In this document: positions 12,179 through 24,000 of the stretch, in pieces
How positions within the stretch are numbered: the first letter of the stretch is position 1
How the letters are laid out: each line of letters begins with the position of its first letter
NCBI GenBank assembly: GCA_034509425.1
Contig: JAVTVJ010000072.1
Coordinates: 2,046,001-2,110,000 of the forward strand
Length of the DNA stretch: 64,000 nt
Source: Eopsaltria australis
Lineage: Eukaryota; Chordata; Aves; Passeriformes; Petroicidae
Direction: 5' to 3'
The notes under the pieces: generated by a model
The model's database searches: none
Told to the model about the DNA's origin: nothing
Seen by the model: the letters and a program-made list of their open reading frames with translations, nothing else
Program-made: the position numbers and the translations under genes

Positions 12179-13654
12179 ATACGAAGTTAGCTCAGTGAAT
12201 AAAAAATGGGAAACTGAGATGATCCTCACATATAAGGTGAACTACTCTATTTCAAGGCCAGTAAGAGCAGCTTGCTATCATAAATTCAGAAACAATAAAA
12301 TCTACCATATGAACCATTTCTTTCTTCCCATTTTGGACACTTGACTTGCAATTTTTGTGGTTCTAGTTCTTTAAGTAGATCATATGAAGACCTCCTCCTA
12401 AACATGAGATGGGGCCATGTGACCAGGGGTTCCGCTTTTTCTGCCTTCTCTTGGTGACCTGCAGCCTCCAGGAGCAGCCTCCTCTGCCATGTATGTTGTG
12501 CATGAAGACAGTGAATAAGAATGGTTCCACTGCAGTACATTGCCATAAAGAACACAGCATTGTACCTTACTTGCAGGTTGAAGAGGTGGTGTAGTTAGAA
12601 TAGCTGAATATGTAATTGAAGCTGAGATAGCAGTCAGTTCAGTCTGTCTTCCTAGTTAATCTTGTTGCTTTCATTTGGACTCATTCAGGTTAGTCCATGT
12701 CTTTCCTGAAGTCCGCCATTCAGACTAGTTGTGCTATTTCTCCATGAGCTCTGCACGGAGGAACATATTATCTGTATGTTCTGCCAGGAGTAGTTGTTAA
12801 TATACTCCAAAATAGCATTCTTTGTCACAGCAACCCATCTTGTAAGACATGCCTATCTTCTGATCTTCTCCGGCTTCCTGATCCTCTTCTCTGGAATTGC
12901 TACTCAGTAAGTTGTTCTTCATTCTGTATTTCTGCAGATAATCATCTCCTGCCTCTGTGTAATAATAATATCCATTTGACTTTAATGAATTCCATCTTCC
13001 AAAATCAAGATAACTGAAATCTAAAGCAGTCCTCAAACATTTTTCATCCTCTGTCCTTGTCTGTATCACCATCCATACAACTGACTGTGACACAGGATGG
13101 ATATAGACCCAGGACAGAAGGTGTTCAACAGAAATTAATTCATACCTTTTCTGCAGAATTCTTTTGATAAATGCTTATATTTCAATGATGAACCATTAGT
13201 ACCTGAGTAGCATCATCCAAACATTTTTCATCCTATTTGCACCAATTCCATCTTAATTTCCATTCCCATTCTGTCAATAAAAACATATTTTCTCCTCTGT
13301 GTTAGTTAATCTTTCCTCTTGCATACGCATGCTGCCTTCATATCCCAGAATGTATTCATATCAAAAAGAATGCAGTGGTCTTTAGGTAGTTAAAATTGTG
13401 GTTAAAATTTGTACTTGGAGAAGAGACAAAACAAATGTGCACACATGAAGACACACATTCATCATATTTAAATGTTTCTTTCATTATGAATAATAATCTT
13501 TTTGACAGTAGAGCAGCAAAGGGACTATATGTGCCATCTAGTGTATTGTATCAACTATATGAAATATAATACATGTATTTTTTAAACAGTTTTCTGTTGA
13601 TTTGCAGTTGCCTCGTGTTGGTTTTGCATTGCATTGGTTTTGCATTTGTTTTCA

Positions 13655-13735
13655 GCAGGCAGGTTAGGTTAGACAAACTCCAGATGTCCTTTCCAACCTC
13701 AGTTAATCTGGTTCTACATGTAATTATGAAATTTA
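13655..13735 (+). repeat. CR1 LINE 3'-tail fragment
   Basis: A short stretch containing 'ggttaggttagacaaactcc', 'agatgtcctttccaacctca' and 'ggttctacatg' follows the last 70-80 bases of an avian CR1 (ggttggactagatgatct, ccttccaacct, attctatg). It is decayed and truncated. Confidence 0.7.
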
Positions 13736-14804
13736 CTTGATATTAATAAAAACATTTTTTCGTGTATATCTATATTAAGTCAAATACTTCTGTGAATTAT
13801 AAGGACAGCATTATCAGACTCAGTCTCTGAAAGGAGAAATAATTCCAGGACAAAGAGAACTTGAACAGAAACTACAGATTTATCTACTTTAATTTGCTTT
13901 CAGAAGAGGATTTAATAGCTCAGAAGTGGGCCAGGTTCCAAGATATTCTTCATATATTTACTTTTAATGTTTGAAATAAATATGTACTAAGGATATATTT
14001 CAGACATTTTCAAAGATAAGAATACGTTTGTCAATAAATCTGGAAGCTAAGAGCTACCCAATAGAATATCTCATAATTGGTAAGAGAGTGCTTTATATTA
14101 ATGATCTTTAAAGAATCTTTTCAGTATGGTTTATTTGCTATAAATTTCATACAACATGACTGCAAATGTGTTTTGTATTGCTGTTGATATTAGATAAGGA
14201 GCTTGTGTTTAAATGAACACGTGGCTGCACAATATTGCTGTTAACTGTGTCTCACTCAAAAGCTGATATGCCAATACTAATATTCTCCTTCCCTCGTGTT
14301 TTTTCACAGAAGTTTCATTTCTCTGAGTGGATTTTTTAGGAGTAGCACTATGATATTTAAGATCCATTTAGTTTAGTGGTGCCATTTAAATAGAGTATTT
14401 AGCATAATTGTTAAAGGGAAGACCACTGCCACTTGCTAGTGCATCGCATCATATCCATTACTATCCCCCATTTGCTTTACACTGGATTTGATTCATAGGC
14501 AGGAATTTTAATTGGGTGTTTCTGCTAAATCAAGCTGGGAACCAGCTTGAGCTGCAGGAAAAGCAGGGCTAACAGGAGTAAAATCTTTAATTTTCTCACA
14601 TAGTGAAGACTAATGGTTGCTTGAGACAGTGATAAATGAAGCCTTGCCTCATTGCTCCTGCTCAGCTTTATGAGAGCAAGTTCATGCCAAAAAACGGTGG
14701 TTTCTTTTTTGACAACTATAAATACTTCTTGTGACAGTTTATTTTCTACTTTTACCAGCTTATTTGGTCTTGGGTTTTGTTACGGGTTCAGAAGTTGTGT
14801 TTGA

Positions 14805-15550
14805 GCTGTTGGGGTCAAGGATTAGAGTTTGGGATTGGGGTAAGAGGTGGGGGAGAGGTAGGGGCTAGGAATCAGGCTTAGGGTTAGTGGTCAGAGTTAG
14901 TGTAAAGCATGGTCTAACACCTGAAGCCCACTTACAGCCCCAAAATCAACCCTTCCTTGCTGGCCCAGCTCTCTCACACCCTTTGTGTGAGCTTCATGTG
15001 CCAGCCTCCAGGTCCTGCCTATTCAAGTGCTGAGGCATGAAGACCCGCAGGAGTCCAGCTGAAGCCTTCTGTCTGCCTGGACCTCTGTCCACCTCCCACC
15101 TCCTGGGCACAGGCACCCAAGAGCTGGGGTCAGAAGAGGGGCTTAATATGCAGGGTCAAGAAGGAGGGCTTAGACTTTGGGAATCTGCATAGGGCTAGGG
15201 CTAGGGGGTTGAGCCTGCCTTTTGGAGTGAGGGATTAGGCTTTAGAGTGTTAGAGAAGGGCTTTGGGTCAGAGTTTGGAGCTCTGTGAAGAGTTCTGGGT
15301 AAGCAGTTGAGGTGTAGGTTGGGGGGGGGAGTCACAGTGAGGGCTAGGATTAGGGTTAGGGACAGCAGATTAGGGCTGCCATCAGAACAAAGATTTAGGG
15401 TGGGGATCAGATAAAGGGTTTTGGGTTTGGTTTTGACCTATGCAATAGAGCTTGAGGTTAGGGTTCAGTGAAACATGCTGGGGTAAGGGCTAGGGGTCAG
15501 GTTACACAGGCTTTGTGTTAGTGGCCAGAGTTGGATAAGGGCTTAAACAG
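14805..15550 (+). repeat. Degenerate interstitial telomere-like G-rich tract
   Basis: The + strand is strongly G-rich and built on variants of the vertebrate telomere hexamer. Exact TTAGGG occurs at 14878, 15350, 15356, 15370, 15395 and 15458, with a tandem pair at 15350-15361. CTAGGG occurs at 15195, 15201 and 15490. Other spacers read as GGGTTA, GGATTAG, GGGTAAG or GGCTTAGG. Two G-rich blocks, about 14805-14905 and 15120-15550, flank about 215 bases of ordinary mixed sequence. Strand asymmetry is consistent through both blocks. A 9-G run lies at 15321-15329. It looks like an old interstitial telomeric sequence or a minisatellite derived from one. Confidence 0.75.
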
Positions 15551-15631
15551 TGTGGCTTTGCATTTCCTGTACCCACTCCATTGCCATCACTTTCATTGTC
15601 AAGACAAATATAAATAAGTCCTTGAGTCGGC

Positions 15632-16132
15632 AGCGTGGCCCAGCAGCAAAGTGGGCCAACAGCCTCCTGGGCTGTCAGGAGTGTTAGCAGCAGGTCAGTG
15701 GAGGTGATCATTCCCCTCTCCTCAGCACTGGTGAGGCCACGCATGGAGCACCAGGTTCATTTCTGGGGCTCCTCAGTACAGGAGAGACACAGACCTACTG
15801 GAGAAAGTTCAGTAAAGAGCCCCAAGAATAATTATGGGCCTGGAGCATCTCTCTTGTGAGGAGAGGCTCAGGGAGCACTGACTGTTCAGCCTGGAGAAGA
15901 GGAGGCTCAGTGAGATCTTATCCATGTGTTTAAATGCGTGATTGGAGGGTGTAAAGAGGACAGAGCCAGACTCTTCTTGATGATGCCCAGTGTCAGGACA
16001 AGAGTTCATGGGCACAAATTGAAATACAGGAAATTCCTTCTGAGTATATGAGAACACTGAACCTACATTGAACAGAGGGGTTAAACTAGGTTATCTCTAG
16101 AGAATCCTGGCAATCTTGAGTGTTCTATGATT
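15632..16132 (+). mobile_element. CR1 LINE 3'-end fragment
   Basis: The block follows an avian CR1 3' half in the + direction: 'gcactggtgaggccacgcat', 'ctcctcagtacaggagagac', 'ttcagcctggagaagaggag', 'gagggtgtaaagaggacaga', 'gtgtcaggacaagagttcat' and a terminal 'gttctatgattt'. A short part before the tail is deleted. It begins directly after the telomere-like tract and explains the ORFs at 15635-15859 and 15809-16057. Confidence 0.95.
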
Positions 16133-17990
16133 TATAAGGAAGTTATTTGCATAATTTTTTATTTAATTTTTGCTAGAAGTATCAAGGTCCACAATCAAGC
16201 ATGACTGTGCTAAGGGGCCACATTCATTCATGGTTGCATTTCAGTTTTTCACTCTTAGCCCTTTGGGGAATACCAACAGAGATGGGCTAACCTTTCTAGC
16301 ATATGGAACTTAGTCTTTTAATTAATCAGTGAGTGGCCCTGTGATTTTATGGCTGCTCTTGCATTTATTCAAGGTACAGGCTGTAACCTTTCCTTCTGAA
16401 AGTTCTCTGCAACCTTAAGAAAAGTAAAAATGTTCCTAGTCCAAATTTACAGATTTTGTAACATAAGCTCTGTGTACCAAAAGAATGTGCAATGGTGGTG
16501 TTCAGAGTTCATCTGCTGTTTGGTGGATCTAATGTGAAATATGGGAAAAATAAATTGTCTCGTTACTTACTCCTCTCAGGAGTAAAGTTACAGGGTCTCT
16601 TACATTGTGTGCTAGGTGCTCTTAAAGTGATATATTTTATACATTATTTGGATTTCACAACTCAGGAGTATTTTAGCAAATCATCAGTGCTAATTTTAAT
16701 TAGAGGAAAATGCTTCTATTAGCATGAGAATATGCAAAGTCATATATTTGTGTATAAAGTTTCTCAAGGTGATACTGACAACAAAGGTTGCTCTCACAAA
16801 GAGAACATGACGTTCTGCAGATTTATACTTTTCACAGGAGTAGTCTATCAAGAAATATTTAACTTTTGGTAATACTGTCCTCTGAACCTCCTGTGGTTAG
16901 GAGATCAGAATTGCATCTGACCTCTTACCTGTTTCGTTGGACTGAAAGCATTAATTTTTCAGCCCTTTTTTTCTGTTGTTATGTCAAATCTTTTCCAGCA
17001 CTCCAAGGCTGATCTCCCATCCCTCCCCTGCAATGCAGAGTGTAGTTTATATTCTGCCACATCTCAGGCAAGTAGCAAGGCTGCTGAGTACATGTAAAAT
17101 TTTCACTCTGACTCCTCCCTAGTCTTTCAGAGCACTCTGATCATGTAAAATAAGACACTGGAGCCTGGGAGCCAGCTGCTCTCTGCCATATTTGTCTTTT
17201 CCACAGATCTGGAGGGGGAAGAAGACTTTTGGGATATTTTCCCAATTCTCCCCCTCTCTTCGGAAGTAACAGAGGTCAGCCAATGTTGCAGAGGTCTGAG
17301 AAAGGTGAACTTGAAGGATCTAAGAGGTTATGGGCTTTGCCTTAAGCAGGTCTCCTCTGTCCAGCCTATCTACAAGAAGGAGTTGAAGCCCTGCATAACA
17401 AGTTTAACCTACAGACTCTCTGACTCTTGCCATGTGGACAATTGCATCCCACAGAGGAAAGAGAAGGAAACTGAGTGAGCATACAGCCCTGAGAATCCTC
17501 CTGCCATGTGTTACTGAGTTGTAGGTGAGCAGCTGTGAGTCAAGTTAAAAAAGCAACAGTTTAATGACACTGAGCAACCTCAAATGAATGTCTGGAGGCA
17601 AGGTTTCTTTGAGGGCCACTAGAGAGAAGACTTGATCAGCTACTAACCTGAAGGTGACGCCTGGAGCTGTTACTTTGAAAGGATCAGCAATAGCACAACC
17701 CAAAACCAAGTTGCATTATGAACCATTTGACTCCCACCTCCTGAGGAAGCACAAACAGAACTGTGCTCTAGTAGATCTGTACTCTGATGGAGCTGTTGGG
17801 ACAGGGATTCGTTTGACACAATTCCTTTAAACACAACTAATAATGAGCTGTATGCCTTAGAAGAGCTGAGAAACTTCTTGATGAGAAATGTAAGAACTAG
17901 TTGTGTTGTAGTCAAAACAAAAAATAGTATAATACTCATTTGTTAAAGAAGGTTATTGGATGCATTTTTGCCCCTCTTATAGAACCTACT

Positions 17991-18030
17991 TTTACTCTGC
18001 ATCATATTCTTTTACTCTGCATCATATTCT
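17991..18030. repeat. Exact 20-bp tandem duplication
   Basis: A 20-base unit, tttactctgcatcatattct, occurs twice in immediate succession with no mismatch (17991-18010 and 18011-18030). The identity suggests a recent slippage or replication duplication. Confidence 0.97.
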
Positions 18031-21000
18031 TGCTCACATACTTACTGTATTCAGGTCTTATATTGTAGTAGCTTTAGGTGAATTAAAATACAGATAAGAT
18101 ATAATTTGCTCCTTTCCAATGGCTGTGTTGCTGAGAAGACAAAACACTCTGTGGGGAACAGGAATTTAACAGTCAGTATTATCTGCAAAATTAATTGACC
18201 TCTAAAAAATTCCTGTAAAACCAACTACATGTCCACTTTCTGCATGACTAATGTGAGAGGCCCTGTTTCTAATAAATATACCTACAGCTTCATTACCATG
18301 GCACACCTTTGGATGGTCTGGTTTAGTCATACTCACACATTAGTAGTTCAGCACATGAACACTGTTTTCATGAGATATTTGCTGGCAATTGCAAATTGCA
18401 GGGAAAAAATCAAATACTGTATTATATTCCTACCCATTCATGGGTTGTTTTTAAAGTTTTAAAAAGTAATTTTTAAACACCCATCACTTTTTCTGTTGCT
18501 ATTCTTTAACTTGTTCTTGTTCTTTTCTCTTATGTCCTTCTCCCAACCACTGAAATCTGTAAAGTTAGTGCATGATTTCACTGAGCCTTGGAAACTAACC
18601 AGTAAATTGTTACTGAAATATAAATTATTTTATTGTAGTGCACAATAAAGCAATGTGAAATACTGATGCATATCCTCAGTATTGTTTTGCCATCATACAC
18701 AGATTAATTATCATAACTATTCCATGTAGAGTTTTCATGGTGATGACTTAAGAAATATTTGAACACTGAAGTAATTACAGAATAGATGAACATTGCAGTA
18801 TAACTTGAAGTGGTTTTGATGTCTGTTGGAAGAGTTGTTTTCAAAAGGCACTAGCACTTTACCAAGATTTATATTTATTGAGCTAACACATTTACATCTC
18901 TGCTGTTTATTTAACCTTTAATAACAGAGTGGATCATGAGGATCCCTTTTTTTTCTCTCAATATGAAATAAAAGAATCTTCGTGTTTTCACCATGGTGTT
19001 GTATATAAAAGCATGCAAAAACAATCGGTCTTTCAGACCATACCATGGGGACATTTCTTTTTGAGTTTCAGGCAATATTATAGCACAAGTAAAGAAGCAG
19101 AAAAAGGGTAGCAAATAAATTGCAATTCCTTCATGGACACTTAAAACAGCATAATGTCTAGTTGCAATTTCCTCTGACTACCCGTGTCAGAATCTTGTTG
19201 TTTTGGACACAAAATAAAAACCAAAGTGGAAAAGAAAAGCTACTTTTTAATGAATCTGATTTCATACCTTTTAATGTTGGTAGACAGGCTCATTAATTTC
19301 AGTGGGTGTTGGATCAGGCCATAGATCTGGAGGCCTAAACTTACTTTTCCAAAAATAGACTACATTTTTATTTCTTCATTATGCCCTAATCTGAAGTCCC
19401 TTGAATCTGACTATTAACAAAATATTATCCTATCTCACAAAATAATGCAGATAAAACTAAAATTCTACTCAACACTCACATAGCGCTTTTCCTCTTCAAA
19501 GCACTTTAGCATCACTGATTAATCATACCATTAATTAAATGACTATATTTTTTTTAAATTCAGCCCTCCAAAAGCTCTGTTCTCTGCAGGGAGCATGGAA
19601 GAGCATAGCAAGGGACTAAAACTAACTCCAGTAATCAGAAAACTTAGCCTGCAGCAATTAAACTGAGGAATCACTTCCCCTGCAGAATCTTTTTTACCTT
19701 GGGCTAGTGAAAAGATGAAAGGAAAGATGACAGTGCAGTCTAAACTAGAACTAAATCTGTTGGTATGTAAAGGAGCTGGTTAATTGGATACATTTGCACT
19801 ACCTGAATCAATAGGTAGGCTAACAACTCCTTTCCATGCATTTTCTAGTTTGTATACCTGGCAGGAAATGCAATCAAAATTAATTAGAAATGAAATTATT
19901 TGAGTTATTGCACACATGGATTTCATCCATTCTGGATATATAACCCAAACATGGAAGAATAAATTCCTTGGATCCAACAGCAATTAAGCCTGAGGTTGTC
20001 ATTTTTTTTCTCAGACAACCCTTCAGAGCTAAGACTGCAAGGGAGACAGCCAAAGCCACCACCCACATCCTTTTTTCTGGCCAAGAGAGTGGAAACAACA
20101 GAAGAGTAGTAATTCTTCTGTTTGCCTAAAAAAATGCTGCTTTCTTCATTGCTGAGGGTGACAAATTGAATCTTATTAGCGTAGATTTTCCTCCTTCTGT
20201 GGCCCCAGCAGTTGTTTGGCATAGCAGGTCAGCAGGTAATTAGGCAGATCGAGCTGAACTTGAACTGACTCATTTTTAGAGTCCCAGCGTGGGTGAGACA
20301 GTCAACAAATTACCGCTTGCACCTCTCCCCAAATTCATCTTCATAAACCAGGTTGCAAGCCAGAGAACACACCCTTGAGTTGGGCTGCCTGCATTCGATG
20401 GTTGCTTCACTTCTCCAGCATGAGAGAGGGAGGGTTGCTTGACTGATACATGGGTGAACATCCAAAACAGAAGCCATCCACTGTGCTGGGTGACAGGTGT
20501 TGTTAAGAAACAGAAAATCCGTTTGGCCATGGTACACATAAATCCATTTCTGTATTAGTCGTCTGTTTTGCTGCAAACATACACTCCCCTGAAGGACATC
20601 TAGTTTCTCCAGAAATCCACATGGCAGGCAGAATGCATCCCATGAAAATTGCTAAAAGGATAGCAGCAAAGATGGAAGAGGCAGAGATGTTCAGCAGGGT
20701 CTCAATGCAATGCTCTACCTTTGGCATTACCTCCGATGGAGGCAACTGAAGTGTTTCTGCATGCGAAGTGCAGATACAGATCTAGCCTTTAAAGCATGTG
20801 TTGGAAAATGAATTAGCAGGTTATGGTCAGCCAGAGAGCCCTGGAAGTTCTTCAATCTGTAGTTTTTACAATAACTGCTAGTATAATATCTGAATATCTG
20901 TAGTCTTGCTTTGTAAGAGACAAGCAGAATATGAAATTCCTTTGAGAGCGGAATAAAATCAGGATTAGAAGTAACAGCAGATTAAATAACTGCCTGTGGA

Positions 21001-24000
21001 ATTGAGATATACAGGAGAGGCAGCAAGAGTAGTAGTACAAGAGCAATAGCTTTTAAAAACACTGGTGAGTCTAAAATCTGTGCTTGCAAACTAGCTACAA
21101 TGTCCTTTAGTTCAGAACTTTAAAAAGCTTGAGTCTGTGGGGGTAGGGGTGGGACTCAGAATGCAGGGGTGTGACAAAGGCAGGATCCAGCTGACCATCA
21201 AAGTGTAGGTATTTAAACCAAAATGAGGGGAGACTGGAAAAGCTTGGCAAACAAGGCAGATGCAGAGATTTATAAGATGTGGCAAAGGACAATGAAAACT
21301 TAATAGTTAAGACCCAAAGGTTTGTGGGGGTGCAGCTCAAGGAAGAAAAATTATTAGTCATGTAGTAGAGGGGAGAGAGGGTAGCCCTGAGAAGATGAGT
21401 TGAAAACAAGAGAAGTAATCAGCCAGAGGGAGGCAGGAAACATATGAAATGGAAAAGTTATGTTTCTGGAAGCAGAGAAGCTGAAGGAGGAGAGTAACTG
21501 TGTTAAAATGCTGTTACAGTAAAGAAAATCTATGAAGGATCTGAGAAAGCATATTGCTGAAAAACGGTGATTGCATTGCACCCAGTTGTGATTTCCCATG
21601 GCATGTTCAGGTTCAAAATACCAAAATGCTTCTCTTTTGTCTTTGTCCAATGCTAATAGTTTCTATACATGCTGCTCTTTCATCCTTGTTATGGATGGGC
21701 CCTTTGTCATTCCTTGTTCTCCTCATACCTTTCTTTAGCAAAATATAGAACCAACATCTTTAATCTTTTTCAAAAGATAAAAGCTTCTGTACTGGTTACC
21801 CTTTTAGAAGTTTGATTCTTTTACAAGCAAATCTCAACTGACATTGCCACGCAGTTACTGGTGTTCTATGTGCTTTCATCACTCTGTGGTAGTATGAGGG
21901 TTTCTTCCCTAAAACTGTAAAAGATGACTATTCCTGCTCCCTGTAGGGCTCTATATGCTATACTGCTGATGGCTGAATTTATTCTTGATAAAAAAAGATT
22001 TTTAAAAATGAAAACCAGAGACTGACACATCACATATAATGCATCAGGGAAGATACTGTTCCTCTTTGTCGTGGTCCATACCAAATACCAATCTTATATC
22101 TTGAAATCTTGCTGCCTGTCATCAGAGGTGGTGAAAAGCTAAAAGTGTGTATCATTTATCTGAAGTGAAGAGGGAATCTGAGACCTCCACCTGATTCTTT
22201 GTTCAGTCTCAGCAGCCATGAGCAAAGTGCACCTGGATCCTTGGGGGCACAGGAGGGCATGTGTGTCTAATGGTTTTTATTCTTTCTTTATTCTCAAAAA
22301 ATACTTTATCTCCACAGAGTCTTGAAATTTAAATTAAAAAAAAACCTGCAAGGAAATGATGTCTGGTATTATTCTCTAGCTCAAAGTACTCATTATCCCA
22401 ACTTAATTGGCAAGCTATGCTTAATGTGAAGCAGCTAAAACAGTGGCTTTCAGCCTGTGAGGTCTGAGCTGCTTACTAAAACTAGTGTAAGTTAACTCAT
22501 CACTCTTTCCTTTATAAATCATTGATCTGAGGTGATAGTTTTTTTGGATGGGGAAAATTGCAGTACTATAGTCAATTACCATTATGTAGTGAAATATATA
22601 TTTATTTTTAAGTGCCAGAGATTACTAATGTTTGTGCATGTCACTGACATAAGAAGTAAAAAGACCTGAGTACCTAACAAATATTTTTGGCCAAACATTG
22701 AGAATATCTAGGTGCCTAGAGATAAGCATTAAATGTTAGGGATCAAAGGGTATCCAGTTTTATTTACATGTGCTTTTCCAGAAGCCTGTGTGTCTTCCAT
22801 AGGTCTACTAACTGTGCAGGTATCTCAAGTATCCAAGGGAATTTGAAACCAGATTACCCCCATCTGTTTGGACACATACATTTCCCCTTATTTACCTGAA
22901 AGTGGTTTGATCATTTTTTTTACACCTACCTCCCAAAGTGATCCAGAATCCTCTGTTCTCTGACACTTTCTAGAAGTGGTGGGGCTCATGGTATTTTGGG
23001 CATGCTTTTCAGTCCTACTGCTCCAGAGCTTTTTCCGCTTTCTTCTCCCAGTAACGATTCATGTGCAGTGGTTGTAGAAATAAGAAACAGATGTGTTGTG
23101 ATGAGCAGCATCACAGCCCATGAGCCAGCCATGGGGCCATGGGGGTTTCACAGCAGGCACTACCTCAGGGTATCATAAACCTGCTCTGTCCACAATTGAA
23201 GTCACACCAAATGAGGGGCCGCAGAGAGAGGGAAGAGAGCATTGCTGTATGCAAGCTGTGGGACTGGCAGTCCTTCACAGGCAAGGTACCCTGCAGTTGG
23301 CACTGCTACAGACTGTACCTTACCGAGTTGGGCAGAGTGCGGTCACTGGCTCAGTGGTTGCAGTGGAAAGCCTGTCTGGAGGCACTCCCGTCATTTAGTG
23401 GTGAGCAAGAGGTCATTAAACTTTGTGCTGGCTGATGACCCTTATTTCAGGTTGTGCTGCTCTGTCTTCTTTTATAAACCTTCTTTTAAAAGGGGTCCTC
23501 TTTTATAAACCAACATTGCCTCATAAGGCAGATTTTTTCTTATTCTTCACTCACCTTTCCTGCTGCTCCCCAAAGTCTGAGGAGTAATCATCTACTCACT
23601 GGGTCAAGTATCTCTCAACCTTTTTTGCTTTCAAAGATATAGGTTTGTCTCCTTCCATCTGCTGACTTTACTCCTGGCTCAGCAGCTCTAGCATTACCCT
23701 GCTTTTATCTTCTTGGGCTTGCTTCCTCCTCTGCCCCACAAGAAGCCATGTGTGCTTGGCTCTAAGACCCAGTATGACAGCATTTCTTACCTCTTAGCCT
23801 ATTTTGCCTTTAAAATTCAGGGTAGTTTTCCCGCTTGAGTGTTTCACTGGTGAAAGAAAATCTCCCTATGCAAACAAACACACCTTTACCCTCTGAAATG
23901 ACATGTGACTGCTGCTCTGGTGCCTACAATATAACTTGTGTTGTCTGGGCAGTCCAAGTCCCGAGTCTGCTACATATTGCAATAAACATAATAATTCTTT

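Noticed and set aside
23120..23508. Three overlapping + strand ORFs of 88-98 codons
   Set aside because: All three frames are open together in a less AT-rich patch and no frame shows a domain, so there is no reason to prefer a coding reading.
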